Assembly (NCBI GenBank): GCA_902373545.1 | Contig: CABKMZ010000081.1 | Span: 1-8,956, forward strand | DNA length: 8,956 nucleotides | DNA from: an uncultured Actinomyces sp. | GTDB taxonomy: Bacteria > Actinomycetota > Actinomycetes > Actinomycetales > Actinomycetaceae | Direction of reading: 5' to 3' | In this document: piece after piece, positions 1-7,221 of the stretch | Layout of the letters: the number at the start of each line of letters is the position of its first letter | Numbering within the stretch: position 1 is the first letter of the stretch | Notes under the pieces: generated by a model | Databases searched by the model: none | Told to the model about the DNA's origin: nothing | Seen by the model: the letters and a program-made list of their open reading frames with translations, nothing else | Position numbers and translations under genes: made by a program

Positions 1-124
1 CACGATCCGCGGCGACCTGGGCCGCGCCTGGAACAGCCCCCACATGGAGAACCTGATCCACGGCTCAGACTCCGTGGACAACGCAAAGCGCGAAATCTCC
101 CTGTGGTTCCCGGAGATTTACTGA
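1..124 (+). CDS. ndk: Nucleoside diphosphate kinase, C-terminal end (partial)
   Basis: The reading frame enters from the left edge (codons start at base 2) and ends in TGA at 122-124, giving the last 40 residues. The visible segment contains NLIHGSDSV, which matches the active-site signature N-x-x-H-G-S-D of nucleoside diphosphate kinases. The His (codon at 59-61) is the residue that is transiently phosphorylated while gamma-phosphate moves from ATP to other NDPs. The ending [11 protein letters not shown] is also typical of the family C-terminus. The start and the nucleotide-binding N-terminal part lie outside the window. It is on the same strand as smc with a 20-base gap, so the two may be co-transcribed. 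Identification is by family motif only, but the match is specific. Confidence 0.93.
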   Translation, partial: TIRGDLGRAWNSPHMENLIHGSDSVDNAKREISLWFPEIY

Positions 125-144
125 GACGCCGGTAACCTGCAAGG

Positions 145-3100
145 GTGCACCTCAAAAACCTGACGCTGCGGGGCTTTAAGTCCTTCGCCAGCGCGACCAC
201 GCTCGCCCTACAACCGGGCATCACGTGCGTCGTCGGCCCCAACGGGTCGGGTAAATCCAACGTCGTCGACGCGCTCGCCTGGGTCATGGGCGAGCAGGGA
301 GTCCGCGCGCTACGCGGCTCGAACATGGCGGACGTTATCTTCGCGGGGACATCTGGGCGTGCTGCGTTGGGGCGCGCCCAGGTGGACCTGACGATCGACA
401 ACACCGACGGTCTGCTCGACATCGAGTATTCCGAGGTGACGATCAGCCGCACCCTGTTTCGCGGTGGCGGCTCGGAGTATTCCATCAACGGCTCGCCCGT
501 GCGGCTCCTGGACGTTCAGGAACTGTTGTCGGACACGGGCATGGGCCGCCAGATGCACGTCATTGTTGGCCAGGGCCAGCTCGACGCGATCCTGTCATCC
601 ACGCCCGAGGAGCGGCGCGGCTTCATCGAAGAGGCCGCCGGCGTCCTCAAACACCGGCGCCGCAAGGAGCGGGCGCTGAAGAAGCTGGCCGACATGGACG
701 CGAACCTCGTGCGCGTCCTGGACCTGACGAATGAGATTCGCCGCCAGCTGGGGCCCCTGGCCCGCCAGGCGCGTATCGCCCGGCGCGCTTCCCTCATTCA
801 GGCGCGTGTGCGCGACGCGAAGGCCCGCCTGCTCGCGGACGACCTGGCATCCGTGCTGTCCAAGTTGGCCGCGCTCGAGGCCTCTGATGAGTCGGCCGCG
901 CAACGCCGCGCCACCCTGGAGGCTCAGATTACGGCCTCGCGCGCCCAGGTGTCTCGCCTGGAGGATGCGGAACGTGCGTCCTCGCCGGCGCTCGATCAGG
1001 CGTCCTCCGACTGGCAGTCGCTCACCACGATCACCGAGCGACTGCGCGGCACGCTGATGGCCGCGAGCCAGAAGGTTTCCCTGCGCGCGACCCCCGAGCT
1101 TCCCCCGGGCGGCGAGGATCCCGATGTGCTCGACGAGCGCGCCCGCGTCGCCGGCGCCGAGGATGCTGCGCTGGTCGCTCAGGTCGAAGAGGCGCGCAGT
1201 GCCCTGACGTCCGCGACTCGCGCGCGCGAGGCCGCCGAGGACGCCGACGAGTCTGCGTCCCGCGAGCTTGCCCGCGTCAACCGCGTCATCGCGGACCACC
1301 GAGAGAAGGTCGCGCGCCTGACGGGCGACGCTTCCACGGCCGCGTCGCGCCTGGAGGCCGCACTCGCCGAGGCCGACCGTGCGTGGGGCGCATACCGCGC
1401 GGCTCAGGAGCGCGCCGAGGCTGCGGCTGCGGCCGTGCCTGGAACCGGTCGTTTGTCCGGCTCTGCGGACGAGGCTGGGGTGTCCTCTTCCGGGAAGGCG
1501 CAGGCTGACAGCGCGTTCGATAAAGCTGCCGATGGTCCGGAATCTGGTGGGGGAGCCGCCCGCGCACACGCCGATGCGTCGGCCCGTCGTGATGCCGCTC
1601 GCGCGCGCGTGGACGAGCTGCTGGGCGTCGAGCGCGAGGCTCGGGCCGACCGTGCCCGATGGGAGGCACGCCGCGACGCGCTCTCCCAGCTGCTGACCCC
1701 AGAGGACGGAACCGCCGAGCTGCTGGGACGCGATGGCGTGCTCGGCCAGGTGGCGCCGCTCCTGCGTGTGGCGCCCGGCTACGAGGACGCGGTCGCCAGC
1801 GCGCTGGCCCCCTTCGCCGACGCGGTCGTCGTCGATTCTCTGGCCCGAGGCCTCCGCGAGCTGGACGCGGCCCGCGCGGCCGGGCGCTCGCTGCGCCTCG
1901 TCGTCGCACCCCCGGCACCCGCAAGCGACGCGGACGAGCCTGCGGATACCCAGGCCTCGTCCCCTGAACGCCCAGGCTCGGCAGCGGTGCCCGCGGACGT
2001 CGGCGACCTGCCCGAGGGGGCCACATGGCTCGGATCGGTCGTCACCTGTGAGGGAGCCGCCGCCCCCCTGGCAGACCTCCTGGACGGGGTCGTCGTCTGC
2101 TCACCTGAGCGCGCCGCTGGAGCGCTGGACGTGCCCGGCGTGCGCGCCGTCGTCACGCCCGGCGGCGACGTGCTGCGCTCGTGGTCCCTCGAGGGTGGGC
2201 ACCAGGCGTCCTCCGTCCTCTCCGTGCGCGCAGACTTCGACGAGGCCGACGCGCGGGCGCGGGAGGCAGGCGCGCGCATGGACGCCGTGTCCAAGCAACT
2301 CGCCCACGCGAACGGGGCACTGGACCGGTCTATCAAGGAGGCGAACGACGCCCTCAAGGCCCTGCGCGAGGAGGACGCCCAGCGCGCCAAGGAAGCCCAG
2401 GAGCTGGCCCGTGCCCAGTCCGCCGCGCAGGCCGCCCGCGCCGAGGCCGATCGCGCCCGTGACGTGGCCCGCCGCGCCGACGAGCAGGTCGAGTGGGCCC
2501 GCGAGCAAGACGTGGCCGCGCGGGCGCGCCTGGAGGGCGCCGACTCGGTCGGCCCGCCCGAATCCCTGGAGGACGCCCAGGCCCGCGCCGACGCCTCCTC
2601 CCGCGCTGCCCGTGAGGCCCGCGACGGCGAAAACCAGGCGCGCCTGGCGCTGCGCTCCCTGGAAGAACAGTCGCGGCGCGCAGCCTCACGCGCCCGCTCC
2701 CTGCGCCAAGCGGCCGCCGCCGAGCGCGAGGAACGCGCCCGCTACGCCCAGCGCGAGGCAGTGAGGCGCACGGAACTGGCCACGGCCTCGGACGTGGAAG
2801 CCGCCGCGCGCGTGGCCCTGGAGGCCGCCGAGCGCGCCCTATCTCGCGCGGCCGAGCGCCGCGACCACCTGAGTGCGCGGCGCTCCCAGGTGTCCCAAGA
2901 AGTATCGGACGCACGCCGGGTCCTGGATCGGCTGAGCGCGGAGCTGTCCGAGGCGACGAGCAACGCCAATCAGGGGAAGATCGCCGCCGAGCAGACGCGC
3001 GTGCGCGTCGAAGACTTGGAGCGGCGCTCCCTTGAGGAGCTGTCCCTCGAACCCGAGCAGCTGATCGCCGAGTTCGGACCCGAGACGATGGTTCCGATGC

Positions 3101-3804
3101 TGCCCCTGGACCCCGACCAGATCGAGAAGGCTGAGGCCGCCGAGCCGAGCGCGTACGTGCGCGCCGAGCAGGAGCGGGCCCTGGCCAAGGCGCAGAAGGA
3201 TTTGGAGAAGCTCGGTCGCGTGAACCCGCTGGCGCTGGAAGAGCACGAGGCGCTGGCAGCGCGGCACAAGTTCCTTGTTGACCAGGTCCAGGACCTCAAG
3301 CAGTCCAAGGCTGACCTGCTCCACATCGTGGAGGACGTGGATCGCCTGGTGCAGGAGGCTTTTGTGTCGGCCTTCGCCGAGACGCGCGTGCAATTCGAGC
3401 ACGTGTTCAGCGTGCTGTTCCCGGGCGGGCAAGGCGACCTGGTGCTGACCGACCCGGACGACATGCTCTCGACCGGCATCGAGATCGAAGCCCGGCCCGC
3501 GGGCAAGAAGGTGAAGCGCCTGTCGTTGCTCTCGGGCGGCGAGCGTTCCCTGGCCGCGATCGCCTTCCTGGTCGCGATCTTTAAGGCGCGCCCGTCCCCG
3601 TTCTACGTCATGGACGAGGTCGAGGCCGCCCTGGACGACGTGAACCTGTCGCGCCTGTTGGCGATCTTCAAGGAGCTGCAGGAGACCTCGCAGCTGATCG
3701 TGATCACGCACCAGAAGCGAACGATGGAGATCGCGGACGCTCTGTACGGCGTCACCATGCGCGACGGCGTCACGACGGTGGTGTCCCAGCGCTTGGCTGA
3801 CTAG
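145..3804 (+). CDS. smc: Chromosome segregation protein SMC
   Basis: SMC is the ATPase of the bacterial condensin complex (with ScpA and ScpB) that compacts and segregates the chromosome. The 1219-residue product is full length for the family. Walker A GPNGSGKS is at 31-38. After it come the Q-loop region and GQGQLDAIL, long coiled-coil arms rich in Ala, Arg and Glu, a hinge at roughly 528-690, then the returning arm. The C-terminal head has the ABC signature LSLLSGGE (about 1126-1133), Walker B FYVMDEVEAAL (D1157, E1158) and the H-loop His1189 in [17 protein letters not shown]. The GTG at 145 is the only available start, since a TAA lies four codons upstream in frame; the ribosome site is weak (AAGG abutting the GTG). 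Two low-complexity Ser/Gly/Pro/Ala-rich insertions are visible, at about 431-480 in the first arm and 589-620 inside the hinge. The last 152 bp are repeated downstream. Confidence 0.98.
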   Translation: MHLKNLTLRGFKSFASATTLALQPGITCVVGPNGSGKSNVVDALAWVMGEQGVRALRGSNMADVIFAGTSGRAALGRAQVDLTIDNTDGLLDIEYSEVTISRTLFRGGGSEYSINGSPVRLLDVQELLSDTGMGRQMHVIVGQGQLDAILSSTPEERRGFIEEAAGVLKHRRRKERALKKLADMDANLVRVLDLTNEIRRQLGPLARQARIARRASLIQARVRDAKARLLADDLASVLSKLAALEASDESAAQRRATLEAQITASRAQVSRLEDAERASSPALDQASSDWQSLTTITERLRGTLMAASQKVSLRATPELPPGGEDPDVLDERARVAGAEDAALVAQVEEARSALTSATRAREAAEDADESASRELARVNRVIADHREKVARLTGDASTAASRLEAALAEADRAWGAYRAAQERAEAAAAAVPGTGRLSGSADEAGVSSSGKAQADSAFDKAADGPESGGGAARAHADASARRDAARARVDELLGVEREARADRARWEARRDALSQLLTPEDGTAELLGRDGVLGQVAPLLRVAPGYEDAVASALAPFADAVVVDSLARGLRELDAARAAGRSLRLVVAPPAPASDADEPADTQASSPERPGSAAVPADVGDLPEGATWLGSVVTCEGAAAPLADLLDGVVVCSPERAAGALDVPGVRAVVTPGGDVLRSWSLEGGHQASSVLSVRADFDEADARAREAGARMDAVSKQLAHANGALDRSIKEANDALKALREEDAQRAKEAQELARAQSAAQAARAEADRARDVARRADEQVEWAREQDVAARARLEGADSVGPPESLEDAQARADASSRAAREARDGENQARLALRSLEEQSRRAASRARSLRQAAAAEREERARYAQREAVRRTELATASDVEAAARVALEAAERALSRAAERRDHLSARRSQVSQEVSDARRVLDRLSAELSEATSNANQGKIAAEQTRVRVEDLERRSLEELSLEPEQLIAEFGPETMVPMLPLDPDQIEKAEAAEPSAYVRAEQERALAKAQKDLEKLGRVNPLALEEHEALAARHKFLVDQVQDLKQSKADLLHIVEDVDRLVQEAFVSAFAETRVQFEHVFSVLFPGGQGDLVLTDPDDMLSTGIEIEARPAGKKVKRLSLLSGGERSLAAIAFLVAIFKARPSPFYVMDEVEAALDDVNLSRLLAIFKELQETSQLIVITHQKRTMEIADALYGVTMRDGVTTVVSQRLAD
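3653..3804 (+). repeat. smc 3'-end repeat, copy 1 (inside the intact gene)
   Basis: This is the parental copy of a direct repeat whose second copy is 6171-6322 and whose decayed third copy is about 6958-7198. It encodes SMC residues from about 1171 to the stop, including the H-loop. By hand alignment, copy 1 and copy 2 have equal length with 11 mismatches in 152 bases and no gaps. Identity ends within a few bases of the stop codon. Sequence to the right is unrelated between the copies. Confidence 0.9.
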
Positions 3805-3814
3805 GGCTGTGCCG

Positions 3815-3834
3815 AGTGGCTGTGAAGAGCCGCT
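3815..3834. terminator. Possible weak hairpin between convergent smc and calpain operon
   Basis: A 7-bp stem AGTGGCT / AGCCGCT (one G-T pair) with a 6-base loop lies just after the smc stop and overlaps the stop codon of the last gene of the convergent operon. There is no T-tract on either side, so it would not be a classical intrinsic terminator. It is listed because the two transcription units must end here. Confidence 0.25.
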
Positions 3835-4165
3835 ACCCGCGTCCTGTGTCCTGCGTTCGGCCTTTCTGGAACGTGTCGAAGTTATGGGAACGTAGGGTGG
3901 CGGCCGCAACGTGGTCGTCGGTGGCGGCGTTGTCCGCTAGGGAGGAGAGAGCTTCCTCTGTCTCCTCGCAGTACAGGCAGGAGTCATCGAGGCGTTGGCG
4001 TGCGGCCTCACGGAACTCACCGAATGCCGACTGAATCGCCGGGGAGGCGAAGGTCGTGTCGGCGGGAGGCTGCACAACGGGGTGGAGCTTGAGCGTGTCG
4101 CGCACGTCGGAGATCCTGTTACGCAGGGCTCGAAGCTGATCCGGATCGATTCGAGATGTGCTCAT
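3833..4165 (-). CDS. EspC-like small helical protein, putative type VII secretion associated
   Basis: The 110-residue product is predicted helical, with no signal peptide or membrane segment. The start RIDPDQLRALRNRISDVRDTL followed by a Pro-containing turn and a second helix (from SPAIQSAFGEFREAARQRL) resembles EspC/DUF2580-type and WXG100-like ESX-secreted proteins, which begin with a V/I-DP-x-L-R-x-L pattern. No WXG motif is present. A CLYC pair sits in the second half, about residue 65, and could form a disulfide. The ATG at 4165-4163 overlaps the stop of the preceding gene (ATGA, 4 bases), so translation is coupled and it is the last gene of the operon. Its likely role is a secretion partner, chaperone or co-effector of the WXG-calpain protein. 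The family call is by pattern, not by search; an immunity role is an alternative. Confidence 0.72.
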   Translation of the reverse strand: MSTSRIDPDQLRALRNRISDVRDTLKLHPVVQPPADTTFASPAIQSAFGEFREAARQRLDDSCLYCEETEEALSSLADNAATDDHVAAATLRSHNFDTFQKGRTQDTGRG

Positions 4166-4722
4166 GATTGCTCCGTGTCATCGGTGGGCGTCGGTGTGGC
4201 GTCGGCGCACTCGGGTGGTCGGTTCCAGCTGTAGCCGCACTCCGGGTCGTGCCGGGGGTCCGAGGTGGGGTAGCGGAGCGGGTCGAGTTCGAAGGTGGGC
4301 TCGGGGACGAAACAGAACTGGGCCCAGGATTCGCGCGGCCCCGTGACGTACCCGGACGGGTGGGCGGCCAGGAATGTGAAGGTCCCGACTCCGGGTTCGA
4401 CTTGCTTGTCGCCGACGTGCAGGAGAGGCGGCAGCGGCCCGCCTGGCCCCTTGCCCGCGTATGCGCTAACCATCGCGTGCTGGCGTCCCCGGGTGATCCC
4501 AATCTGGCGGGTGTCTGAGTAGACGAACTCGTGGTCTGCGTTGGCACCGAGCTCGACCCGGTCTTTGCCGCCTCCCGTCGCGACGACGATGCCGCCCGGG
4601 CACGCCGCGTCGAGGTCCTCGATGCGGTCGCTTGCCCAGGTGATGCTCGCGTAGTCCAGGCCCACCAACGCGCAGGCGGTCAGCAACAAGGCGGCGATGA
4701 TGTATCTGGCGCGCAGCTTCAT
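4162..4722 (-). CDS. Putative lipoprotein or membrane-anchored protein, candidate immunity partner
   Basis: The 186-residue product starts with a short positive segment (MKLRARY), a hydrophobic stretch, and LLTAC at 13-17. LTAC fits a lipobox, so Cys17 may be lipidated and the protein held outside the membrane. Because hydrophobic residues continue after the Cys, an uncleaved N-terminal anchor is also possible. The remainder is soluble, Pro/Gly-rich, with three or four further Cys (C44 region, QFC, ECGYSW, PPECAD) and a Thr/Pro/Asp tail. I recognise no family. I chose ATG 4722 rather than GTG 4728 because it gives the TGATG stop-start overlap with the protease gene. Position directly after the protease gene is typical of immunity proteins, and an extracytoplasmic location would suit protection from an exported protease. 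That role is inference. Confidence 0.75.
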   Translation of the reverse strand: MKLRARYIIAALLLTACALVGLDYASITWASDRIEDLDAACPGGIVVATGGGKDRVELGANADHEFVYSDTRQIGITRGRQHAMVSAYAGKGPGGPLPPLLHVGDKQVEPGVGTFTFLAAHPSGYVTGPRESWAQFCFVPEPTFELDPLRYPTSDPRHDPECGYSWNRPPECADATPTPTDDTEQS

Positions 4723-6002
4723 CAGCACTGTCCGATCGTGTAGGACACGAAGTGCTTCTTGAACTGATCGTAGGTCATGTAGAACTCCCCTCCGGTACTC
4801 TCCCGGGAGTTAGCGATACCGTTGCGTCCCCACGGATTCGTCACGTAGACGCCGTTCTCATCCGCGCCCGTGACCGTGTAGGCGTGGAAGCCGGAGATCG
4901 TGATCGTTTGTTCTTGTCCGTCGACCAAGACCGTCGCCTCGGATTCGAGAAACGTCTCGGCGGTGATGGGGCGCTCGGCCGCGTAGGCCTGTTGAATGTT
5001 TGCGGGGGAGGTCATCAACGTGGGGGTTGGGACGCAGAGATGCCCCGTCAGCGCGTAGAGTGCCTGCGCGCTGAGCCCGGCCTGTGCGCCTCCTTTGTAC
5101 CACTGGTTGATGCCGCCGGTGTAGCCCTGCGCGAAGGCGGATTCCAGGATCGAATCGATGCCCGGGGAGTTCTTGGATGTTCCCAGCGCGTACACGTCGG
5201 TGACGAAGACGGCGTCGGTTCCGAAGGGGTTGGGGTCGCCAGGGGCGGCGGGGAAGGTCACGTAGAAGCCATCGACCTGTCCCGCGGAGTTGCGGTGTAC
5301 CTTGATGAGGGATCGCAGATGATCCCTGCCCGACTTGCTCTGGGCCAAGGCGAGGACGGAAGAGAGGAAATAGCAGTCACCAATCTCGCCCTGCGCGAGC
5401 GAGAAATCGTAGTCGTCGTCGCTCTCGATGATGGCGGCGAGCGCGTCGAGTTGTTGCTGCGTGAGAGCCTTCTTCTTAGAGAGTGGGACATCGTCGCCGG
5501 GCACGAAGGGCTCGATGCGGAGGGCCTCTCGCAGGACCGCCGCACATTCGGCTCGGTGCTGCTCGAGCTCGGCGAGTTGTTCCTTGTAGTAGTCTTTGAG
5601 GCTCTTGAACTGTGATTCGAGATGGGCATCCCCGCCGCCCAGGATCTCGGCCCAGCTGAGCGAGTCGTAGATGGTGTCCACGTTCTCCGCGTCTGCGCGA
5701 ATCGATCGGATGACCCTCAGGCGGGAGTTGAGGGCGTCGTGATAGTCGCGGACAGCTCCGACTGCTTTCGCCGATCCTTCCTCGAGGACGTCGAGGAGCC
5801 TGTACTCCTTTAGGCTCTGTTCCTCGAAGGCTTGCTGTGATTCGCCCTGCTACTGTGGGTAGGAGGTGCGCGCTGCCCAGAAACTGTCCCGTGCCTCAAG
5901 GAGGGCGTTGTGCCACTCGTCGAGGGCGATCGAGTACTCCCAGATAGCGGCGGGATCCCCGTCGCAGTCAGGGAAGTAGGAAGCGTAACTCCACACTCTC
6001 AC
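4722..6002 (-). pseudogene. WXG100-like head + calpain-family (C2) cysteine protease, interrupted by in-frame TAG
   Basis: Read from the GTG at 6002-6000, one frame of 426 codons runs to TGA at 4724-4722, broken only by TAG at codon 51 (5852-5850). Codons 1-107 form two predicted helices joined by [TAG]-QGESQQAF, the place of the W-x-G turn in WXG100 proteins. The C-terminal domain has the calpain triad: Cys210 in QGEIGDCYFLSS (Gln204 for the oxyanion hole), His373 in GFHAYTV and Asn389 in VTNPWGR. No signal peptide is present, as expected for type VII substrates. Calpain domains hydrolyse peptide bonds, here presumably in a rival or host cell. The stretch from GTG 5681 (319 codons, all catalytic residues) is open, but that GTG has no ribosome site and reads as an internal Val. 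It could be a pseudogene, a sequencing error, or read through. Two coupled genes follow. Confidence 0.85.
5850..5852 (-). other. Amber codon at the expected WXG tryptophan
   Basis: On the minus strand the codons around it read CAG TAG CAG GGC GAA. Replacing TAG by TGG would give SYPQWQGESQQAF, a standard WXG turn between two helices. The frame is open on both sides (50 codons before, 375 after), so a single G-to-A change explains the break. Confidence 0.85.
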
Positions 6003-6006
6003 GTTG

Positions 6007-6013
6007 TCCTCCC
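6007..6013 (-). promoter_or_regulatory. Ribosome binding site fixing the GTG start of the WXG-calpain gene
   Basis: GGGAGGA on the minus strand, with GGAGG five bases before the GTG at 6002-6000. It is the strongest Shine-Dalgarno in the neighbourhood. It supports starting the gene 107 codons upstream of the GTG at 5681, so the TAG falls inside the gene. Confidence 0.7.
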
Positions 6014-6038
6014 ATCGTCCGCTCTGACTGCGATGACA

Positions 6039-6068
6039 ACCGTATCAAAGTCGCGGTCCTGCAACCAA
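6039..6068 (-). promoter_or_regulatory. Possible promoter of the calpain operon
   Basis: On the minus strand, TTGGTT (6068-6063) and TACGGT (6044-6039) are separated by 18 bases and lie about 37 bases before the start codon. TACGGT fits the TAnnnT pattern of actinobacterial -10 boxes. This is consensus matching by eye; many such matches arise by chance in this composition. Confidence 0.3.
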
Positions 6069-6100
6069 CGAGGCCCGCTTGGCTCGCTGGAAAACCCTGA

Positions 6101-6125
6101 GGGGTAAGGGGGCATGGGGGGAGGG
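6101..6125 (+). promoter_or_regulatory. G-quadruplex-forming motif
   Basis: Four G runs (4, 5, 6 and 3) are separated by TAA, CAT and A, which meets the usual G3+N1-7 definition with very short loops. It lies upstream of the putative calpain operon promoter and about 45 bases before the displaced smc tail. Folding and function are untested. Confidence 0.55.
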
Positions 6126-6170
6126 CAGAACGCTCGCGTGAGTCCCCTTCCCGTCCAGTGGTGAGCACTT

Positions 6171-6322
6171 GCCTGCTGGCGATTGTCAAGGAGCTGCAGG
6201 AGACCTCCCAGCTCATCGTGATCACGCACCAGAAGCGAACCATGGAGATAGCGGACGCCCTGTACGGCGTCACCATGCACGACGGCATCACGACGGTGGT
6301 GTCCCAGCGCTTGGCGGACTAG
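6171..6322 (+). pseudogene. Displaced smc 3' end, copy 2
   Basis: This 152-bp segment matches 3653-3804 at 141 of 152 bases by hand count, with no indels. It encodes the last 49 residues of SMC with the same stop ([16 protein letters not shown] is conserved; F-to-V, R-to-H and V-to-I changes occur). It has no Walker A, signature or Walker B, no start and no ribosome site, so it cannot be a working SMC. Most differences are synonymous, so it looks like the tail of another functional smc allele rather than a freely decaying duplicate. It marks the far border of the calpain cassette. Confidence 0.9.
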
Positions 6323-6334
6323 GGGAGTGTACTG

Positions 6335-6347
6335 TCAGCGTCGCTGA
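6335..6347. promoter_or_regulatory. 13-bp dyad, possible operator before the RHH-type gene
   Basis: TCAGCG-T-CGCTGA is a perfect 6+1+6 inverted repeat between the smc tail stop and the ATG at 6360. Ribbon-helix-helix antitoxins usually repress their own promoter through short palindromes, so an operator is plausible. The counterpart position after the third smc tail does not show it. Confidence 0.35.
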
Positions 6348-6359
6348 TAGCCTTCACGC

Positions 6360-6819
6360 ATGGCGGAACGATGCAACGTAAGCGGAGATGACCAGAGCGA
6401 GAGCTACGACAGTGGCATTGACTGGGCGGCTTTCGGTAAGTTGAGGGGCCGATGCGATGACGTCAGCGAACCGTGGCTCACGGACGCCGATATCTACGAC
6501 GAGAAAGGTGCTCCGGCCGCGTTCGATGAACAAAGCATGAGAGCCCACGAGGTATGTGAGACCGGTGTCTATCATCTTGCGGGTGGTTGGGTCGTCACCG
6601 ATGCTGATCTTGAGGCAGATGCAGCGCACTTTGAGGATGGGGAATGGAAGGTTCTATGGGGCGTCCGTCTTTCTTCGGTGAAGACACTATGCCGGTGGGC
6701 ACACGTTTGCCCGAGTCCTTGGTTGGGAACTCAACGAGGTAGCGGGGGAGCTGGGCCAAACGCGTAGCCAGGTTGTTCGCTGCTTCGTTGCGAAAAGTCT
6801 GCTCGCGTTGGAGGCGTAG
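6360..6819 (+). pseudogene. Ribbon-helix-helix (CopG-like) antitoxin-type gene, two frameshifts
   Basis: The gene opens at ATG 6360 (MAERCNVSGDDQ...) and its first roughly 99 codons are intact. At about 6655 meaningful coding moves to the next frame, MGRPSFFGEDTMPVGTRLPE, and at about 6726 to the third frame, ELNEVAGELGQTRSQVV to the TAG at 6817-6819. Joined, the last part (strand TMPVGTRLP, helix SLVxELNEVAGELG, turn QTRS, helix QVVRCFVAKSLLALEA) is a good ribbon-helix-helix fold like CopG/VapB-type antitoxins. Each shift fits loss of one base, the second within a G run. Without repair the product is 135 residues with a nonsense tail. The N-terminal part resembles 7222-7383. No intact toxin gene is seen next to it; a 30-codon open stretch ending near 6910 is unassigned. 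An independent RHH ORF from ATG 6656, itself with one frameshift, is an alternative reading. Confidence 0.7.
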
Positions 6820-6957
6820 TCCCTAACAGGGGTGTGTTGCGCGCTGACGATAGTGATCATCCCCTCTTGGCTGGGATGCTCGTGTCGTCCGACGTGCGGC
6901 TTCGCTGACACTCATCGAAGCTATAGACAAAGCAGCGTGAAAACTGAAGCTTGGTAT

Positions 6958-7198
6958 GGGCGCTGGCGCTGATCGCGTTCCTGGCGGCGATCTTCGAAGT
7001 GTACCCGTCCGCATTCTACGTCATGGATAAGGCCGAGGCCGACCTGTATGACGTGAACTTAACGCGCCTGCCTATTGTTCTCATGGAGCTGCAGGGATAT
7101 CGCAGCTCATCGTCATCACCCACGAAGCGCACGATGGAGATCGCAAATGCCCCCTGCGATACCGCCGGATAGTCGTGTTCCAGCGTCTCGCGTGCTAA
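6958..7198 (+). pseudogene. Decayed smc 3' end, copy 3
   Basis: This region aligns with smc from about 3548 to its stop. The frame ALIAFLAAIFEVYPSAFYVMD matches the SMC head after the signature motif. Walker B reads MDKAEADL, so the catalytic Glu is replaced by Lys, and two small deletions (each about 2 bases) near the H-loop plus a loss of roughly 20 bases near the end destroy the reading. It is longer and far more diverged than copy 2, so it appears older. The nominal 73-codon ORF over it is a remnant, not a gene. Confidence 0.85.
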
Positions 7199-7221
7199 GG
7201 AAGCGGCGCGGCGCGTTGACC

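Noticed and set aside
595..2026. Long antisense open frames opposite smc (324 and 246 codons)
   Set aside because: They are mirror frames of a very GC-rich coding region, made of Arg/Pro/Gly-rich sequence without domains, and the sense strand encodes a complete SMC.
4752..5615. 287-codon open frame on the plus strand opposite the protease
   Set aside because: The minus strand carries the calpain triad and coupled neighbours; the plus-strand translation shows no recognisable motif or ribosome site.
5679..5681. GTG as the real start of the protease gene
   Set aside because: No ribosome site precedes it, it encodes Val within a continuous helix-like sequence (AENVDTIYDSL), and a strong site with GTG exists at 6002 in the same frame. 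It could still serve as a poor restart after the TAG.
6951..7172. 73-codon ORF as a separate small gene
   Set aside because: It is a decayed smc tail: it aligns with the SMC head but lacks the signature, has Glu-to-Lys in Walker B, and carries deletions.
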